From Flavobacterium xanthum (lineage in GTDB: Bacteria > Bacteroidota > Bacteroidia > Flavobacteriales > Flavobacteriaceae): a DNA stretch of 64,000 nucleotides. A program made the position numbers and the translations under genes. This document shows, in pieces, positions 1 through 10,680 of this stretch. The stretch's first letter is position 1; each line of letters opens with the position of its first letter. The notes beneath the pieces are model-generated. The model had not been told where the DNA came from. It did no database searches and was given only the letters and a program-made list of their open reading frames with translations. Location of the stretch: contig NZ_FRBU01000007.1 in NCBI RefSeq assembly GCF_900142695.1, forward strand, positions 59,851 through 123,850. Direction: 5' to 3'.

Positions 1-1230
<1,230 letters not shown>

Positions 1231-1311
1231 TTATGTGTTTATTAAATAGCTATTTAGGTTTATGAATTAGTACTAATCGAAACGTATCGATTAAATGCCT
1301 TTTTCAGAGCG

Positions 1312-1341
1312 CAAAGATAATTTTTTAAAATAAAAAATCAA
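1312..1341 (-). promoter_or_regulatory. Promoter of atpD (Bacteroidota type)
   Basis: On the minus strand a TTG at 1339-1341 is followed after 19 bases by TATCTTTG at 1312-1319, an exact match to the Bacteroidota -7 element TAnnTTTG with normal spacing to the -33 element. The start codon lies about 85 bases downstream, leaving a long leader. Confidence 0.6.
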
Positions 1342-1428
1342 CACCTTTTGCGATAAAAAAAGGATATTTTTAATAGTTTGCATAGAAATGACCAAGAAAC
1401 GGACAAAAGACAGCAATATCCTTAAAAT

Positions 1429-1463
1429 AAACAACCACCACGTCAAAAGACGGGTGGCTGTTT
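1429..1463 (-). terminator. Terminator after the SGNH hydrolase gene
   Basis: Inverted repeat with arms AAACA-CCACC-CGTC and GACG-GGTGG-TGTTT around an AAAA loop. On the minus strand it lies about 25 bases after the stop of the SGNH gene and is followed by TTTATTTTAAG. It separates that gene from atpD. Confidence 0.7.
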
Positions 1464-1486
1464 ATTGTAAAAAAAATGAATTTTAA

Positions 1487-2980
1487 TTATTGAATTGTCG
1501 CTGGATATTGAATTCCATATAAACCTAAGTCAACCCCTTTAAGATTAGAACCGTATTTAGCATTAATCGCTTCTATGAATTTATTCGCAATCAGAGCATA
1601 ACCTCTAGGACTTGGATGAACTCCGTCCAGAGAAAAAGTACCTCCAGTCACATAAGCAGCAGTCATGTGAAAATTACCAAAGCGAATTCCGCCATTGTTC
1701 AACTGATTCAAAACGGAAGCAGCGTCAACAAAAGCCAACCCATTAGATTCTGCAACAGCTTTAATTGTTACATTATAAGCATCTGTAGCTACTTTTATCT
1801 CTAAAACCTCTGAAGCTGTTAAAACTCTACTATCTTGTAAAGGATAAGTCACCCCAACTGTATTAAAAGGAGCTGGAATTCCAGCTTGTGGCGTTCCAAT
1901 AACGGTTCTAGTAGTCAGTAATATAAAATCTTTATTTGCCACATTTGCACCACCATTAGCATGACGTGCCTGCCCATATAAACTACCCATTAAGCCTGCT
2001 TGACCAGCAGAAACTCCAGCAGCTACTAATGCACCAGTAATCTGAGCGCTATAATTCACTAAGGTTTCATCTCTTATCAATAGCGGATTTGTAGCCGAAG
2101 CAGTTAATGTTTTAATTCTAGTGCCTGCACCCAAAGCTGTAAGAATTTGTTTGACAGGTCCCAACAACTGCGTGTTCAACTGTGTTGCTGTAGCTGCATC
2201 TAACGGTACTGGATTAAAAGGAACTGTTGTAAAAAATGGAAGATTATTGATATACGGTAAGTTTGCAACAACCCCTTTTCTGCCTCCAGTAGCAAGAGTC
2301 GTCGCTAAAGCATTATAAGCCGCATTAAAAGTACCTGTAGGCGTAATGTCATTCCCTAACACTGGATCTTGTGACGTTGGCACACCCCCATTAGTTGCAT
2401 ATCCCAAAACATCATTTCCACCAATAAATAAGGAGAAAAAAGTTGGGTTTTGATCCGTAGCATCTTTAAGCACACTTGACATTGCCGTTTTAGCAAATCG
2501 TCCAAAATATGGATTTGCTTGACCGTAACCTGCTACTCCTAAATGAATTGCTTTTGCACCTGGAACACCCATATTACTGTAATATCCAGAGATACTAGCA
2601 CCAAAAACAGTCCCTGAAACACCAGAAACATTTACAGGTCCAGCTCCATTAAAATACAAACGCGTTGGGAACTGAGGGATTTGATTCCCACCAATAGAAA
2701 AACCTCCTCTATTGTCCTCTGCCATGAATGGATTTGTAAAAGCACCTCCACCAACTAAAGCAAACTGCTCAGCCATGATGTTTGGATACGAATTTTTTTG
2801 ACCCGCTTTAAAAAGCGCTCCATCACTGTATCCAGCTGCAAATGAATCTCCTAAGGCAACGAATTTCGAAAAATCTGCTGTACCCGCTGTTAACGGCTCT
2901 TCGACAACTACTTCATCGTCGTTATTACATGCTGCGAAGGTTAGCGAAATCAACAACAGCCATTTGAAATTTTTTATCAT
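1487..2980 (-). CDS. SGNH/GDSL hydrolase lipoprotein
   Basis: Predicted lipid-anchored esterase or lipase of 497 residues. The ATG at 2980 is preferred over an upstream in-frame ATG (3040) because it places a signal peptide at the start, ending in the lipobox LTFAAC with Cys18. Acidic residues follow the cysteine (NNDDE), as in Bacteroidota lipoproteins exported to the cell surface. Block I is ALGDSFAAGY with Ser46, a GGND block lies in the middle, and DGVHPS near residues 452-457 gives the catalytic Asp/His. The gene follows a TonB-dependent receptor with a 34-base gap and no terminator, so both are probably one transcript; the enzyme may act on an ester or lipid handled by the receptor (inference). 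Substrate unknown. Confidence 0.85.
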   Translation of the reverse strand: MIKNFKWLLLISLTFAACNNDDEVVVEEPLTAGTADFSKFVALGDSFAAGYSDGALFKAGQKNSYPNIMAEQFALVGGGAFTNPFMAEDNRGGFSIGGNQIPQFPTRLYFNGAGPVNVSGVSGTVFGASISGYYSNMGVPGAKAIHLGVAGYGQANPYFGRFAKTAMSSVLKDATDQNPTFFSLFIGGNDVLGYATNGGVPTSQDPVLGNDITPTGTFNAAYNALATTLATGGRKGVVANLPYINNLPFFTTVPFNPVPLDAATATQLNTQLLGPVKQILTALGAGTRIKTLTASATNPLLIRDETLVNYSAQITGALVAAGVSAGQAGLMGSLYGQARHANGGANVANKDFILLTTRTVIGTPQAGIPAPFNTVGVTYPLQDSRVLTASEVLEIKVATDAYNVTIKAVAESNGLAFVDAASVLNQLNNGGIRFGNFHMTAAYVTGGTFSLDGVHPSPRGYALIANKFIEAINAKYGSNLKGVDLGLYGIQYPATIQ

Positions 2981-3014
2981 AATATATTTTTTAAAATTAT
3001 TGCCCTTTTTAGTT

Positions 3015-5840
3015 TTATGGGTTGATTGTCCATGAAGCAAACCATTGTTGACCTATAGCACCCGCTCCAATTACTTGAATATAATCCTTTCCACCAATAT
3101 TAGTAGCACCTACTTTAAGTACTGATTTTAATTTAGGAAAACCATAGTTAATTTGAGCATCTAACACTGTGTTTTCTGGAACAATCCCATCAGCAAAAGA
3201 AGACTGCCATAAATACTCCGTGTTGTATCTTGCGTTTATATTGAAACCAAAGTTTTCAAACAATCTTGAATTTCCAATTGAAGCTTTTACTCTGTGTTTT
3301 GGAGTGTTGAAACCAGCTACAAAACTAGGATCTTCTTCTTGGTTAAAATTAAATTCAGCATAATTGTAATTCACGCCCAATTCAAAATCTTTATATACTT
3401 TTTTAGATAAACCTACACCAAAACCTAATGAAGTAATTTTTGCAGTTGTATTAGTATAAACTTGATAAACTCTTCTGTCACCATTTCCTAAAGCGGATAG
3501 TGTAGCCAATGTAGCTGGATTGCCAAAGTCAAATACTGTGTTGACATCTCCATAATACGGGCTGATTACTCTTGAAGTATTCATGAAATCATTGTAAATA
3601 TTATAGTACCCATTCAAATCAATTGATAAATCGTTGTTTACAACAGAACGATACCCCAGTTCGATTGCTTGTACCTCTTCTGGTTTAACTAATCTAGGAT
3701 TAGCCGTTTTCAATAAAGCTGCTGCTGCAGGAACATTTGTTGGGTTGGCGGCAATGGCAGCACTAAATGCTTGTACCGAAGTTAAAGTATATGAATTATT
3801 GTATGCATTTTGACCTGTTAATGTCAAAGTTGCAGGTATTCCCAATGCTTGACTTGCAGCACTAACTCCTCTAACCTCTGTGAAACGATCTAAATTCTCA
3901 GGAGCAGAACCAATCAAAGCAAACGGCCCTAAGTCAAGACCAATGTACTGATCTTGTGTTGTAGGATTTCTAAATCCTGTTTGATATGAAGCTCTAAAAT
4001 TGTGTCTTTTAGCTTCCCCAGCAGAATACACCAAGGATACACGTGGCGAAATGTTTCCGTTAAAATTTTGACTTTTATCGTAACGCGCTGATCCTGTAAA
4101 TTTCAAGCGGTCGTCCATGAATTTTTTAGTCAATTGCCCGTAAGCACCATATTCATTATATCTTAAAGGACCATCAAAATCAGTAAAGATTGTTCCTTGA
4201 GAATTCATTTCATATTGTCTAAAAGAACCACCTAATTGAATCTCAGCAAATTTCACTAAATCTTTAAAATTATAATTCACATCTGAATGATAGATTTTTG
4301 ACTGATCAATAAATTTAGCTCCCTTTGTTAAATCTGGCTCAGCAATTGCTGCAGCTAAAGCATTCTTAAACTGGATAGAACCCGGCTCAAATCTTGCACT
4401 TCCCGCTGGAGTTGGTAAAAAAGGCAACCCTGTTGGTTTAATATTGAAATCAGCATAATTTCTCGCATTTGCAGCTGATTGTTGTGCGTTAGTTCCTAAA
4501 ACAGCACCCGAAAGTTGGTATGCCGTAGCATAGTTCGTAAACCATTCTGTATCTGATTTTGCAGCTCTGTTAACATTCCAAGCAGCAAAACGCATATCAT
4601 AAGAATTTCCCGCATCCTCGTCAGTCACATATCCTCTAACAAAGAAATTTTTTCCTTTTATTTCTAATTTAGATTGCTGCATGAAGAAATCGCCTAATGC
4701 ATATCTATTTGCTCCTTGGTATATTGTACTACCTAAACCTATTTTATGTTGTAAAATAATTTCAGTTTCCCCTTCCCAAGGTTTAAAATGCAAAGAAAAA
4801 TCAGCCTTTACACTTCTTACTTTGTTGTCATTCAAATCTTGCTCACGGTATCCCGTTCTACTTACTTGACCTACATTAGTTATAAAGGTTGTCACCTCAT
4901 CACCATACAAGTTCAAACCATCATAATTTTGATTATTAGCGTGCCCTACGGAACCGCCAGTAATACTTCTTTGATCAGCAGCAATCCACTCTGTCGCTCT
5001 CAAAAAATTAAAATTTCCTTTAGCAGCAAAATGCTTACTAAACGCTTTGGCAGCTCTTAATCCAAAATCAAAATAATCATTAGTACCCGCAGCCTGTTGC
5101 GTGGTCTGACCATATTTTACATACGTACTAATCCCTTGATTTGTGAAAGGATTTTTACTGTTCATAAACAAAATACCATTAAAAGCATTTGCACCGTAGA
5201 GCGCTGAAGATGCTCCTGGGAGTAATTCCACATTAGCAACATCGATATCCGATAGTCCAATTAAATTCCCTAATACAAAGTTCAAAGCAGGTGATGAATT
5301 ATCCATTCCGTCCACCAATTGCATAAAACGCGTATTTGCCACACTAGAAAATCCTCTAGTATTAATCGATTTAAAGGAAATACTACTTGTATTAAAATGC
5401 ACCTCTTTAAGATTCTCTAAACCATCATAAAATGTAGGTGCAGTAGTGTTTTTAATTTGTTGAATACCCATTCTTTCAATAGTAACTGGTGACTCAATCA
5501 CTCTTTCAGGAGTTCTTGAAGCTGAAACCACAATTTCGTCTAGCTTATTCTCCTCATCTAAAAGCGTTACAGCAATTTTTTGATTATTTGAAGAAATTGC
5601 AATTTTTTGGGATCGATATCCCACACTAGTAACCTCAATTGTAAAAGGTGGCTTTGCTGTAGATTGCAATGTAAATGCACCATCTAAATCGGTAGTTGTA
5701 CCCGAAGAATCTCCAACAATCTTAATGTTGGCTCCAGGAATAGGTTGGTTGCTACTGTCTGTAACAATACCAGAAATTGAGTTTTGAGCAAAGGTTAGGC
5801 TACAAAAAAACAATGACAAAAAAAGTAAATACACTCTCAT
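3015..5840 (-). CDS. TonB-dependent outer membrane receptor (CarboxypepD_reg-like N-terminus)
   Basis: Outer membrane beta-barrel receptor of 941 residues. Residues 1-19 are a signal peptide (ending TFAQ). Residues about 20-100 form a carboxypeptidase-regulatory-like beta-sandwich (ISGIVTDSSNQPIPGANIKI) common in Bacteroidota receptors. A plug domain follows from about residue 110 to 235, including VELLPGASSALYGANAFNGI, and the rest is the barrel. No SusD-type gene is next to it; the partner downstream is the SGNH lipoprotein, so it is not a classical SusCD pair. The ligand cannot be told from sequence; the esterase neighbour suggests a lipid or ester (inference). Confidence 0.9.
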   Translation of the reverse strand: MRVYLLFLSLFFCSLTFAQNSISGIVTDSSNQPIPGANIKIVGDSSGTTTDLDGAFTLQSTAKPPFTIEVTSVGYRSQKIAISSNNQKIAVTLLDEENKLDEIVVSASRTPERVIESPVTIERMGIQQIKNTTAPTFYDGLENLKEVHFNTSSISFKSINTRGFSSVANTRFMQLVDGMDNSSPALNFVLGNLIGLSDIDVANVELLPGASSALYGANAFNGILFMNSKNPFTNQGISTYVKYGQTTQQAAGTNDYFDFGLRAAKAFSKHFAAKGNFNFLRATEWIAADQRSITGGSVGHANNQNYDGLNLYGDEVTTFITNVGQVSRTGYREQDLNDNKVRSVKADFSLHFKPWEGETEIILQHKIGLGSTIYQGANRYALGDFFMQQSKLEIKGKNFFVRGYVTDEDAGNSYDMRFAAWNVNRAAKSDTEWFTNYATAYQLSGAVLGTNAQQSAANARNYADFNIKPTGLPFLPTPAGSARFEPGSIQFKNALAAAIAEPDLTKGAKFIDQSKIYHSDVNYNFKDLVKFAEIQLGGSFRQYEMNSQGTIFTDFDGPLRYNEYGAYGQLTKKFMDDRLKFTGSARYDKSQNFNGNISPRVSLVYSAGEAKRHNFRASYQTGFRNPTTQDQYIGLDLGPFALIGSAPENLDRFTEVRGVSAASQALGIPATLTLTGQNAYNNSYTLTSVQAFSAAIAANPTNVPAAAALLKTANPRLVKPEEVQAIELGYRSVVNNDLSIDLNGYYNIYNDFMNTSRVISPYYGDVNTVFDFGNPATLATLSALGNGDRRVYQVYTNTTAKITSLGFGVGLSKKVYKDFELGVNYNYAEFNFNQEEDPSFVAGFNTPKHRVKASIGNSRLFENFGFNINARYNTEYLWQSSFADGIVPENTVLDAQINYGFPKLKSVLKVGATNIGGKDYIQVIGAGAIGQQWFASWTINP

Positions 5841-6217
5841 TGGGTTATAATTTGTTGGTTTATGAAGCCAAAGTACAAATATTTTTGATATTAATAAAAA
5901 AGCACCTTAAAAATTTCATATTTATCAGTTAATTTGCCTCATTTGCACTTATTCTATATTTGAATTTAATTATTTAATGTTAAAATTTGCATCAAAAAAA
6001 CAGAATATCACTATGCGCGCATATAAAAAATACAGATATCACAAAATTTTTATTAATTTTTAGATATTTGATAAAAGTGATAAAACCTTAAAAATTTATC
6101 ATTTTTTTGTCACTATCGCCAAGTATCAGGGCTTTACCGTGCCTCGAAAAAACAACGCATAAAAAAGCCCCGAAAAGAATATTCGAGGCTTTAGTATAAA
6201 AATAGAATACTATAAAT
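5841..6217. other. Intergenic region, AT-rich
   Basis: 377 bases without a gene. It holds the glmS terminator at its right end, a 12-base palindrome TATGCGCGCATA at 6012-6023 and a 13-base direct repeat ACCTTAAAAATTT at 5904-5916 and 6085-6097. No exact TAnnTTTG element was found for the TonB receptor; GTACTTTG just upstream of its start is the nearest match, one base short. No open frame of note. Confidence 0.6.
6164..6192 (-). terminator. Terminator after glmS
   Basis: Stem AAAGCC-CGAA / TTCG-GGCTTT with a seven-base loop, followed on the minus strand by a run of T. It lies 26 bases after the glmS stop codon. Confidence 0.85.
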
Positions 6218-8065
6218 TTACTCTACAGTAACTGACTTTGCTAAATTACGGGGCTGATCTACATTACATCCGCGCATAACAGCAATATGATAAGACAAAA
6301 GCTGTAAAGGTATTGTGGTAATCAATGGCGATAGCGCATCTGATGTCTCTGGAATTTCTATCACATAATCCGCCAATTCACGCACTTGTGTATCACCCTT
6401 AGTTACTACTGCTATGATTTTTCCACTTCTGGATTTAATCTCTTGGATATTACTAACAATTTTATCGTAGTGTCCTTGTTTTGGCGCAATTACAACTACC
6501 GGCATGTGCTCATCAATTAATGCTATCGGTCCGTGTTTCATTTCTGCTGCAGGATATCCTTCAGCATGAATATAGGAGATCTCTTTTAATTTCAATGCAC
6601 CTTCCAGAGCTACAGGAAAATTATATCCTCTACCTAAATACAAACAATTAGGGGCATCTTTAAAGACAGCAGCTATTTCTTTTGCTCTGTCATTTGTTTC
6701 TAAAGCCTCTTTTACTTTGTCAGGAATAATTTCTAATTCTTGCAAATAGCTGTGAAAAACAGAATTCGACAATGTTCCTTTGGCTTTAGCCAAACGCAAA
6801 GCAATCATAGTCAAAACAGTAATTTGCGTGGTAAAAGCTTTGGTGGAAGCAACACCTATTTCAGGTCCTGCATGCGTGTAAGCACCAGCGTGAGTTTCTC
6901 TTGAAATAGAAGAACCTACTACATTACAAACTCCAAAAACAAATGCACCATTTTCTTTAGCCAGTTTTATTGCTGCCATCGTATCCGCCGTTTCTCCTGA
7001 TTGAGAGATAGCAATGACGATATCTTTACTATTAATAATTGGATTTCTGTATCTAAATTCAGAGGCGTATTCTACCTCAACTGGAATTCTAGCAAACTCC
7101 TCAAAAACGTACTCGGCAACTAAACCAGCATGCCAAGAAGTACCACAGGCAACAATAATAATTCTTTCTGCATTTAAGAATTTTTCTAGATTATCTTCAA
7201 CACCTGCCATTTGGATTAATCCTTCATTTGCATGAAGCCTTCCACGGTAAGTATCTTTAATAACGCTAGGTTGCTCATAAATTTCTTTCAACATAAAATG
7301 ATCGTACCCTCCTTTTTCAATTTGCTCCAAGTTCATTTGAAGTTCTTGAATCGTAGGATTAACCAAAGAATCATCTTTAATTTTGCGTACTTTCATTTGT
7401 TTGTGCAATCGGATATTTGCCATTTCACCATCTTCTAGGTAAATAGCATTAGCCGTATATTCTATGAAAGGTGAAGCATCTGAGGCTATGAAAAACTCTC
7501 CTTCTCCAACCCCAATTGCTAATGGACTACCTAAACGGGCCGCAACGATTTCATTTGGATTTTTTTTATCAAAAACAGCAATCGCATAAGCTCCTACTAC
7601 TTGATTTAAAGCTACCTGAACAGCTTTACCTAATTTTAGGTTATCTTTTTTCTGCACTTCTTCAATAAGGTTTACAAGCACTTCTGTATCTGTATCCGAA
7701 TGAAAAACATACCCTCTTTTAATTAATTCTGCTTTCAAAGGAGCATAATTCTCGATAATTCCATTGTGAACAATAGCCAAATCACCTGAATTCGAAAGAT
7801 GAGGATGTGAATTCACATCATTTGGAACACCATGAGTGGCCCAACGTGTATGCCCAATTCCAATGCTTCCATTGATTGTCATTTCCTTTGAGGCTCGCTC
7901 TTCAAGATCTGACACCTTTCCTTTGGTTTTACAAACTTTTAAATTTTCACCATCGTACAACATCACACCAGCACTGTCATAACCTCTATATTCCAGCCTT
8001 TTTAATCCTTTAATTACAATAGGATAAGCTTCTCTGTATCCAATATATCCAACGATTCCACACAT
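6218..8065 (-). CDS. glmS: Glutamine--fructose-6-phosphate aminotransferase (isomerizing)
   Basis: Makes glucosamine-6-phosphate from fructose-6-phosphate and glutamine, the first step to UDP-GlcNAc for peptidoglycan and LPS. 615 residues, normal length. The N-terminal nucleophile Cys2 is in MCGIVGYIGYREA, so the glutaminase domain (about 1-225) is intact, with HTRWATHG near residue 73. Two SIS sugar-isomerase domains follow, with CGTSWHAG and SQSGETADT. The C-terminal LAKSVTVE is the normal end. Nine bases separate it from the DUF4270 gene upstream, so it is the last gene of the GT5-DUF4270-glmS operon and ends at a clear terminator. I see no glmS ribozyme and none is expected, because the leader is inside an operon. 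Confidence 0.98.
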   Translation of the reverse strand: MCGIVGYIGYREAYPIVIKGLKRLEYRGYDSAGVMLYDGENLKVCKTKGKVSDLEERASKEMTINGSIGIGHTRWATHGVPNDVNSHPHLSNSGDLAIVHNGIIENYAPLKAELIKRGYVFHSDTDTEVLVNLIEEVQKKDNLKLGKAVQVALNQVVGAYAIAVFDKKNPNEIVAARLGSPLAIGVGEGEFFIASDASPFIEYTANAIYLEDGEMANIRLHKQMKVRKIKDDSLVNPTIQELQMNLEQIEKGGYDHFMLKEIYEQPSVIKDTYRGRLHANEGLIQMAGVEDNLEKFLNAERIIIVACGTSWHAGLVAEYVFEEFARIPVEVEYASEFRYRNPIINSKDIVIAISQSGETADTMAAIKLAKENGAFVFGVCNVVGSSISRETHAGAYTHAGPEIGVASTKAFTTQITVLTMIALRLAKAKGTLSNSVFHSYLQELEIIPDKVKEALETNDRAKEIAAVFKDAPNCLYLGRGYNFPVALEGALKLKEISYIHAEGYPAAEMKHGPIALIDEHMPVVVIAPKQGHYDKIVSNIQEIKSRSGKIIAVVTKGDTQVRELADYVIEIPETSDALSPLITTIPLQLLSYHIAVMRGCNVDQPRNLAKSVTVE

Positions 8066-8074
8066 AGTCTTGGT

Positions 8075-9745
8075 TTAATTAGGTTTTGTATAATAAATTT
8101 CAAGTTTCAATCTTTTCTCCACAGGAACGGTAGATTTTCCGCTATATAAAATCGTCCCTAAAGGATTCATCACTGAAGCTTTTGGGGCCTGAGAAATAAA
8201 AGAATTTGGCGTTTTTACTTTATAAGATGCTATTATACCAATATCTTCAGTAACAACAAGTCCTAGACTAACATTAGTTGAATCTTTATTATTTATTAGA
8301 TTTCGTATCTGATTTGTAATTCTAATTTTATACGTAACTCCTCTTTTACTGGTTGCATCCTTTTTAATCATACCGTCAAAAAAAGCTTTGGATTTCTTTG
8401 GATTAGTACTATTAGAAGTAGGATCTAAGGAGTAATCTACTAATGGTCGGCTATTTTTAAAATCGTAAAGATAAATTCTTTGCGGCTCATTACTGGACGA
8501 CATTTCATCGGCATCGATATGGAAAACTAAATTTGCTTCGTTTACCAAAAGCTTTTTACCATCGGCTGGATTTCTTAAATCATCTAATTCATCGGAAACT
8601 CCATTAGGGCCTGTAAGAACTCCGTTAGCATCGTACCCTTTTAGATCTTTAGGATCAAAAAGCTGCAGCACCGCTACGGAACCTTCGCCCCCTCTTAGAA
8701 ACAATTTATCATCACCGTCTGTTCTATTTCCTGTACTTGGCAAAGCAGCATAAGCAGCACCAGAGGTGGTAAAATCATTGTTCAACAAACTAACCGTATT
8801 TCCAGTTAAGTTAAGCTCAATAGTCTTTTTTACTCTCGTCGTTGTAGTAATACCGGCAGCAGTAGTAGACACTAAATCTTCATTGTACTTAATCGTAATT
8901 TTTCCCGCTCTAAAATTTAACATTGCTAAATTTCCAGCACTGCTTCCTGATTTTTCCATTTTAAAGTAAAGTCCTCTAAAATAATTTTTGAAAACATCAT
9001 TTGAAGCCAATTTACCACTATTAACTGCATCAATAATTCTGGTTTTAAAGTAGTCTCTGCTCAAATTCAACTTCATACCTGGTGGCGTGTAAGCCGTAGA
9101 TTTTACATTAGTAATTGAATCTGTCGTTACAACTACATGTTCCTCAGGATTAAAGAAAAACTCTTCATTTTGAGACTTATCTGAACTGTCATTTAAAAGT
9201 GTAGCTTTTTTTAAATTGTTAAACTCAGTATTTTGATCTGTAAAATATTTTTGCTGTTGCTGAAAACCGGAATCAGGATCTGAATCTCTCATGAAATAAC
9301 CTGATTCATAGATACTCAATTTCATTTTAGCCTTTTCCACGCCGTAAATCGAATCAAGAACATATGCACGGCTGCCATCGGCATTTACTTTCGTTTGCGA
9401 TGGATCCGTATAATAAGGAAGTGTTAACACAACACTTTCAACATAAGGATTTGAACTGACAACAGTGGTAAAAACTGGAAGAGTTAATTGGGTATTAAAA
9501 TTCGCAGTGGTTTCCCCAAAGTTTGAATTACTATAAATTCCCAATGGATTTACTTCAAGATTATTAGATTGAATTGGTCCTGTTTTTTGATTGTAACCTA
9601 AAACACCGTAGGAGGCTTTATTAAGATCAAAATTGTTTCCACCAATCAAATCACCACCAACTTCGTTGTAATCTTTATCACATGAATATAAAAACACAAC
9701 AGTTGCCACTATCAGGATTTTCTTAAAAAAAGAATTATTGTACAT
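8075..9745 (-). CDS. DUF4270 family lipoprotein
   Basis: Secreted lipoprotein of 556 residues with unknown function. The N-terminus is lysine-bearing and hydrophobic, then FLYSC with Cys22 as lipidation site, followed by DKDYNEVGGDLIG, a sequence typical of DUF4270 proteins; the acidic residues after the cysteine fit surface export. The C-terminus KRLKLEIYYTKPN is also family-like. It sits between a short GT5 protein (20-base gap) and glmS (9-base gap), an arrangement I know from other Flavobacteriaceae. The operon suggests a link to envelope polysaccharide or amino-sugar metabolism, but this is inference. Confidence 0.85.
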   Translation of the reverse strand: MYNNSFFKKILIVATVVFLYSCDKDYNEVGGDLIGGNNFDLNKASYGVLGYNQKTGPIQSNNLEVNPLGIYSNSNFGETTANFNTQLTLPVFTTVVSSNPYVESVVLTLPYYTDPSQTKVNADGSRAYVLDSIYGVEKAKMKLSIYESGYFMRDSDPDSGFQQQQKYFTDQNTEFNNLKKATLLNDSSDKSQNEEFFFNPEEHVVVTTDSITNVKSTAYTPPGMKLNLSRDYFKTRIIDAVNSGKLASNDVFKNYFRGLYFKMEKSGSSAGNLAMLNFRAGKITIKYNEDLVSTTAAGITTTTRVKKTIELNLTGNTVSLLNNDFTTSGAAYAALPSTGNRTDGDDKLFLRGGEGSVAVLQLFDPKDLKGYDANGVLTGPNGVSDELDDLRNPADGKKLLVNEANLVFHIDADEMSSSNEPQRIYLYDFKNSRPLVDYSLDPTSNSTNPKKSKAFFDGMIKKDATSKRGVTYKIRITNQIRNLINNKDSTNVSLGLVVTEDIGIIASYKVKTPNSFISQAPKASVMNPLGTILYSGKSTVPVEKRLKLEIYYTKPN

Positions 9746-9765
9746 ATTTATTAAAAAAGTTTAAT

Positions 9766-10572
9766 TTAAAGAACCTCGTTTAAGTAAAAGTTAGTATACG
9801 CTTCTGCGAATGCATCTTTCGGAGCGAAAGGTAAAAAAGGTTTTCCTGAAGATTCTATAAATTTTGTTAAACTTGAAGAGAGGTTTTCTGAGGCAATAAT
9901 CACGGCATCAGAATGCTTTATAGTAGCCTTTATAATATTTTCATAATCTGGTATGGCCAAGTCCGAAATCGCATCAGCGGGAACTCCATCAAACTTCACT
10001 TTATTGATCATTTCCACATTCAAAGTTCCTTCAAAGGACTGACTGTAAACAGAAGTAACAATCTTTGTTTCAGAAAATAAGGCTTCATTTTTATAAAAAT
10101 GCTTCATGTAAATAGGCAACATCGCGGCCATCCATCCATGAACATGTATAATATCAGGTACCCAATTGAGTTTTTTAACGGTTTCAACAACTCCTTTAGC
10201 AAAGAAAATAGCACGTTCGTCATTGTCAGGATACATCACTCCTTCTTCATCTGTAAACGTCGCTTTTCTTTTAAAATATTCATCGTTATCGATAAAGTAT
10301 ACTTGAATTCTTTCTTTTGGAATAGAAGCTACTTTTATAATCAATGGCATATCCAAGTCATTCACTACCAAATTCATCCCCGAAAGTCTAATTACTTCGT
10401 GCAATTGGTGTCTTCTCTCGTTAATATTTCCATACCTTGGCATAAAAATTCTTATCTGTCCACCTTGATCATTAATCATTTTTGGCACGTCATAAGACAT
10501 TAAAGAGACCTCGTTTTCAGCAAGATAGGGCACCACTTCAGATGATACATATAATATCCTCTTATCTTTCAT
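9766..10572 (-). CDS. Glycogen/starch synthase-like protein (GT5 N-terminal domain only)
   Basis: 268 residues. The start at 10572 (MKDKRILYVSSEVVPYL) is chosen over an upstream ATG at 10599 because the GT5 family begins with this strand. Only the N-terminal Rossmann half of a GT-B fold is present; canonical GlgA has about 470 residues. The ADP-glucose-binding KTGGL signature is replaced by AENEVSLMS, though DIIHVHGWMAA is kept. It is the first gene of the operon with DUF4270 and glmS. Short GT5 proteins of this length are common in Bacteroidota; a full synthase reaction is doubtful because the C-terminal half is absent. Confidence 0.8.
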   Translation of the reverse strand: MKDKRILYVSSEVVPYLAENEVSLMSYDVPKMINDQGGQIRIFMPRYGNINERRHQLHEVIRLSGMNLVVNDLDMPLIIKVASIPKERIQVYFIDNDEYFKRKATFTDEEGVMYPDNDERAIFFAKGVVETVKKLNWVPDIIHVHGWMAAMLPIYMKHFYKNEALFSETKIVTSVYSQSFEGTLNVEMINKVKFDGVPADAISDLAIPDYENIIKATIKHSDAVIIASENLSSSLTKFIESSGKPFLPFAPKDAFAEAYTNFYLNEVL

Positions 10573-10610
10573 ATTGTAATTTACTTTATTTATTGGCAAT
10601 AAAAACCATG

Positions 10611-10618
10611 CAAAATTA
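10611..10618 (-). promoter_or_regulatory. -7 element for the GT5-DUF4270-glmS operon
   Basis: TAATTTTG on the minus strand matches TAnnTTTG exactly and lies about 40 bases before the start at 10572. No clear -33 TTTG at normal spacing. It is back to back with the panC promoter. Confidence 0.45.
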
Positions 10619-10649
10619 CAAAAATTTATGCAGTTATTAACTAAAATAG

Positions 10650-10657
10650 TAAGTTTG
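10650..10657 (+). promoter_or_regulatory. -7 element for panC-panD
   Basis: TAAGTTTG matches TAnnTTTG exactly, 23 bases before the panC ATG. A weak -33 (TTTATG at 10624-10629) lies about 20 bases upstream. Confidence 0.45.
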
Positions 10658-10680
10658 CATTTAATTTTAATAAAACTGCC

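Noticed and set aside
6012..6023. TATGCGCGCATA palindrome as an operator
   Set aside because: Short, single occurrence, and not placed near a promoter I can define.
10099..10503. 134-codon plus-strand frame
   Set aside because: Antisense to the GT5 gene; no start context or recognisable domain.
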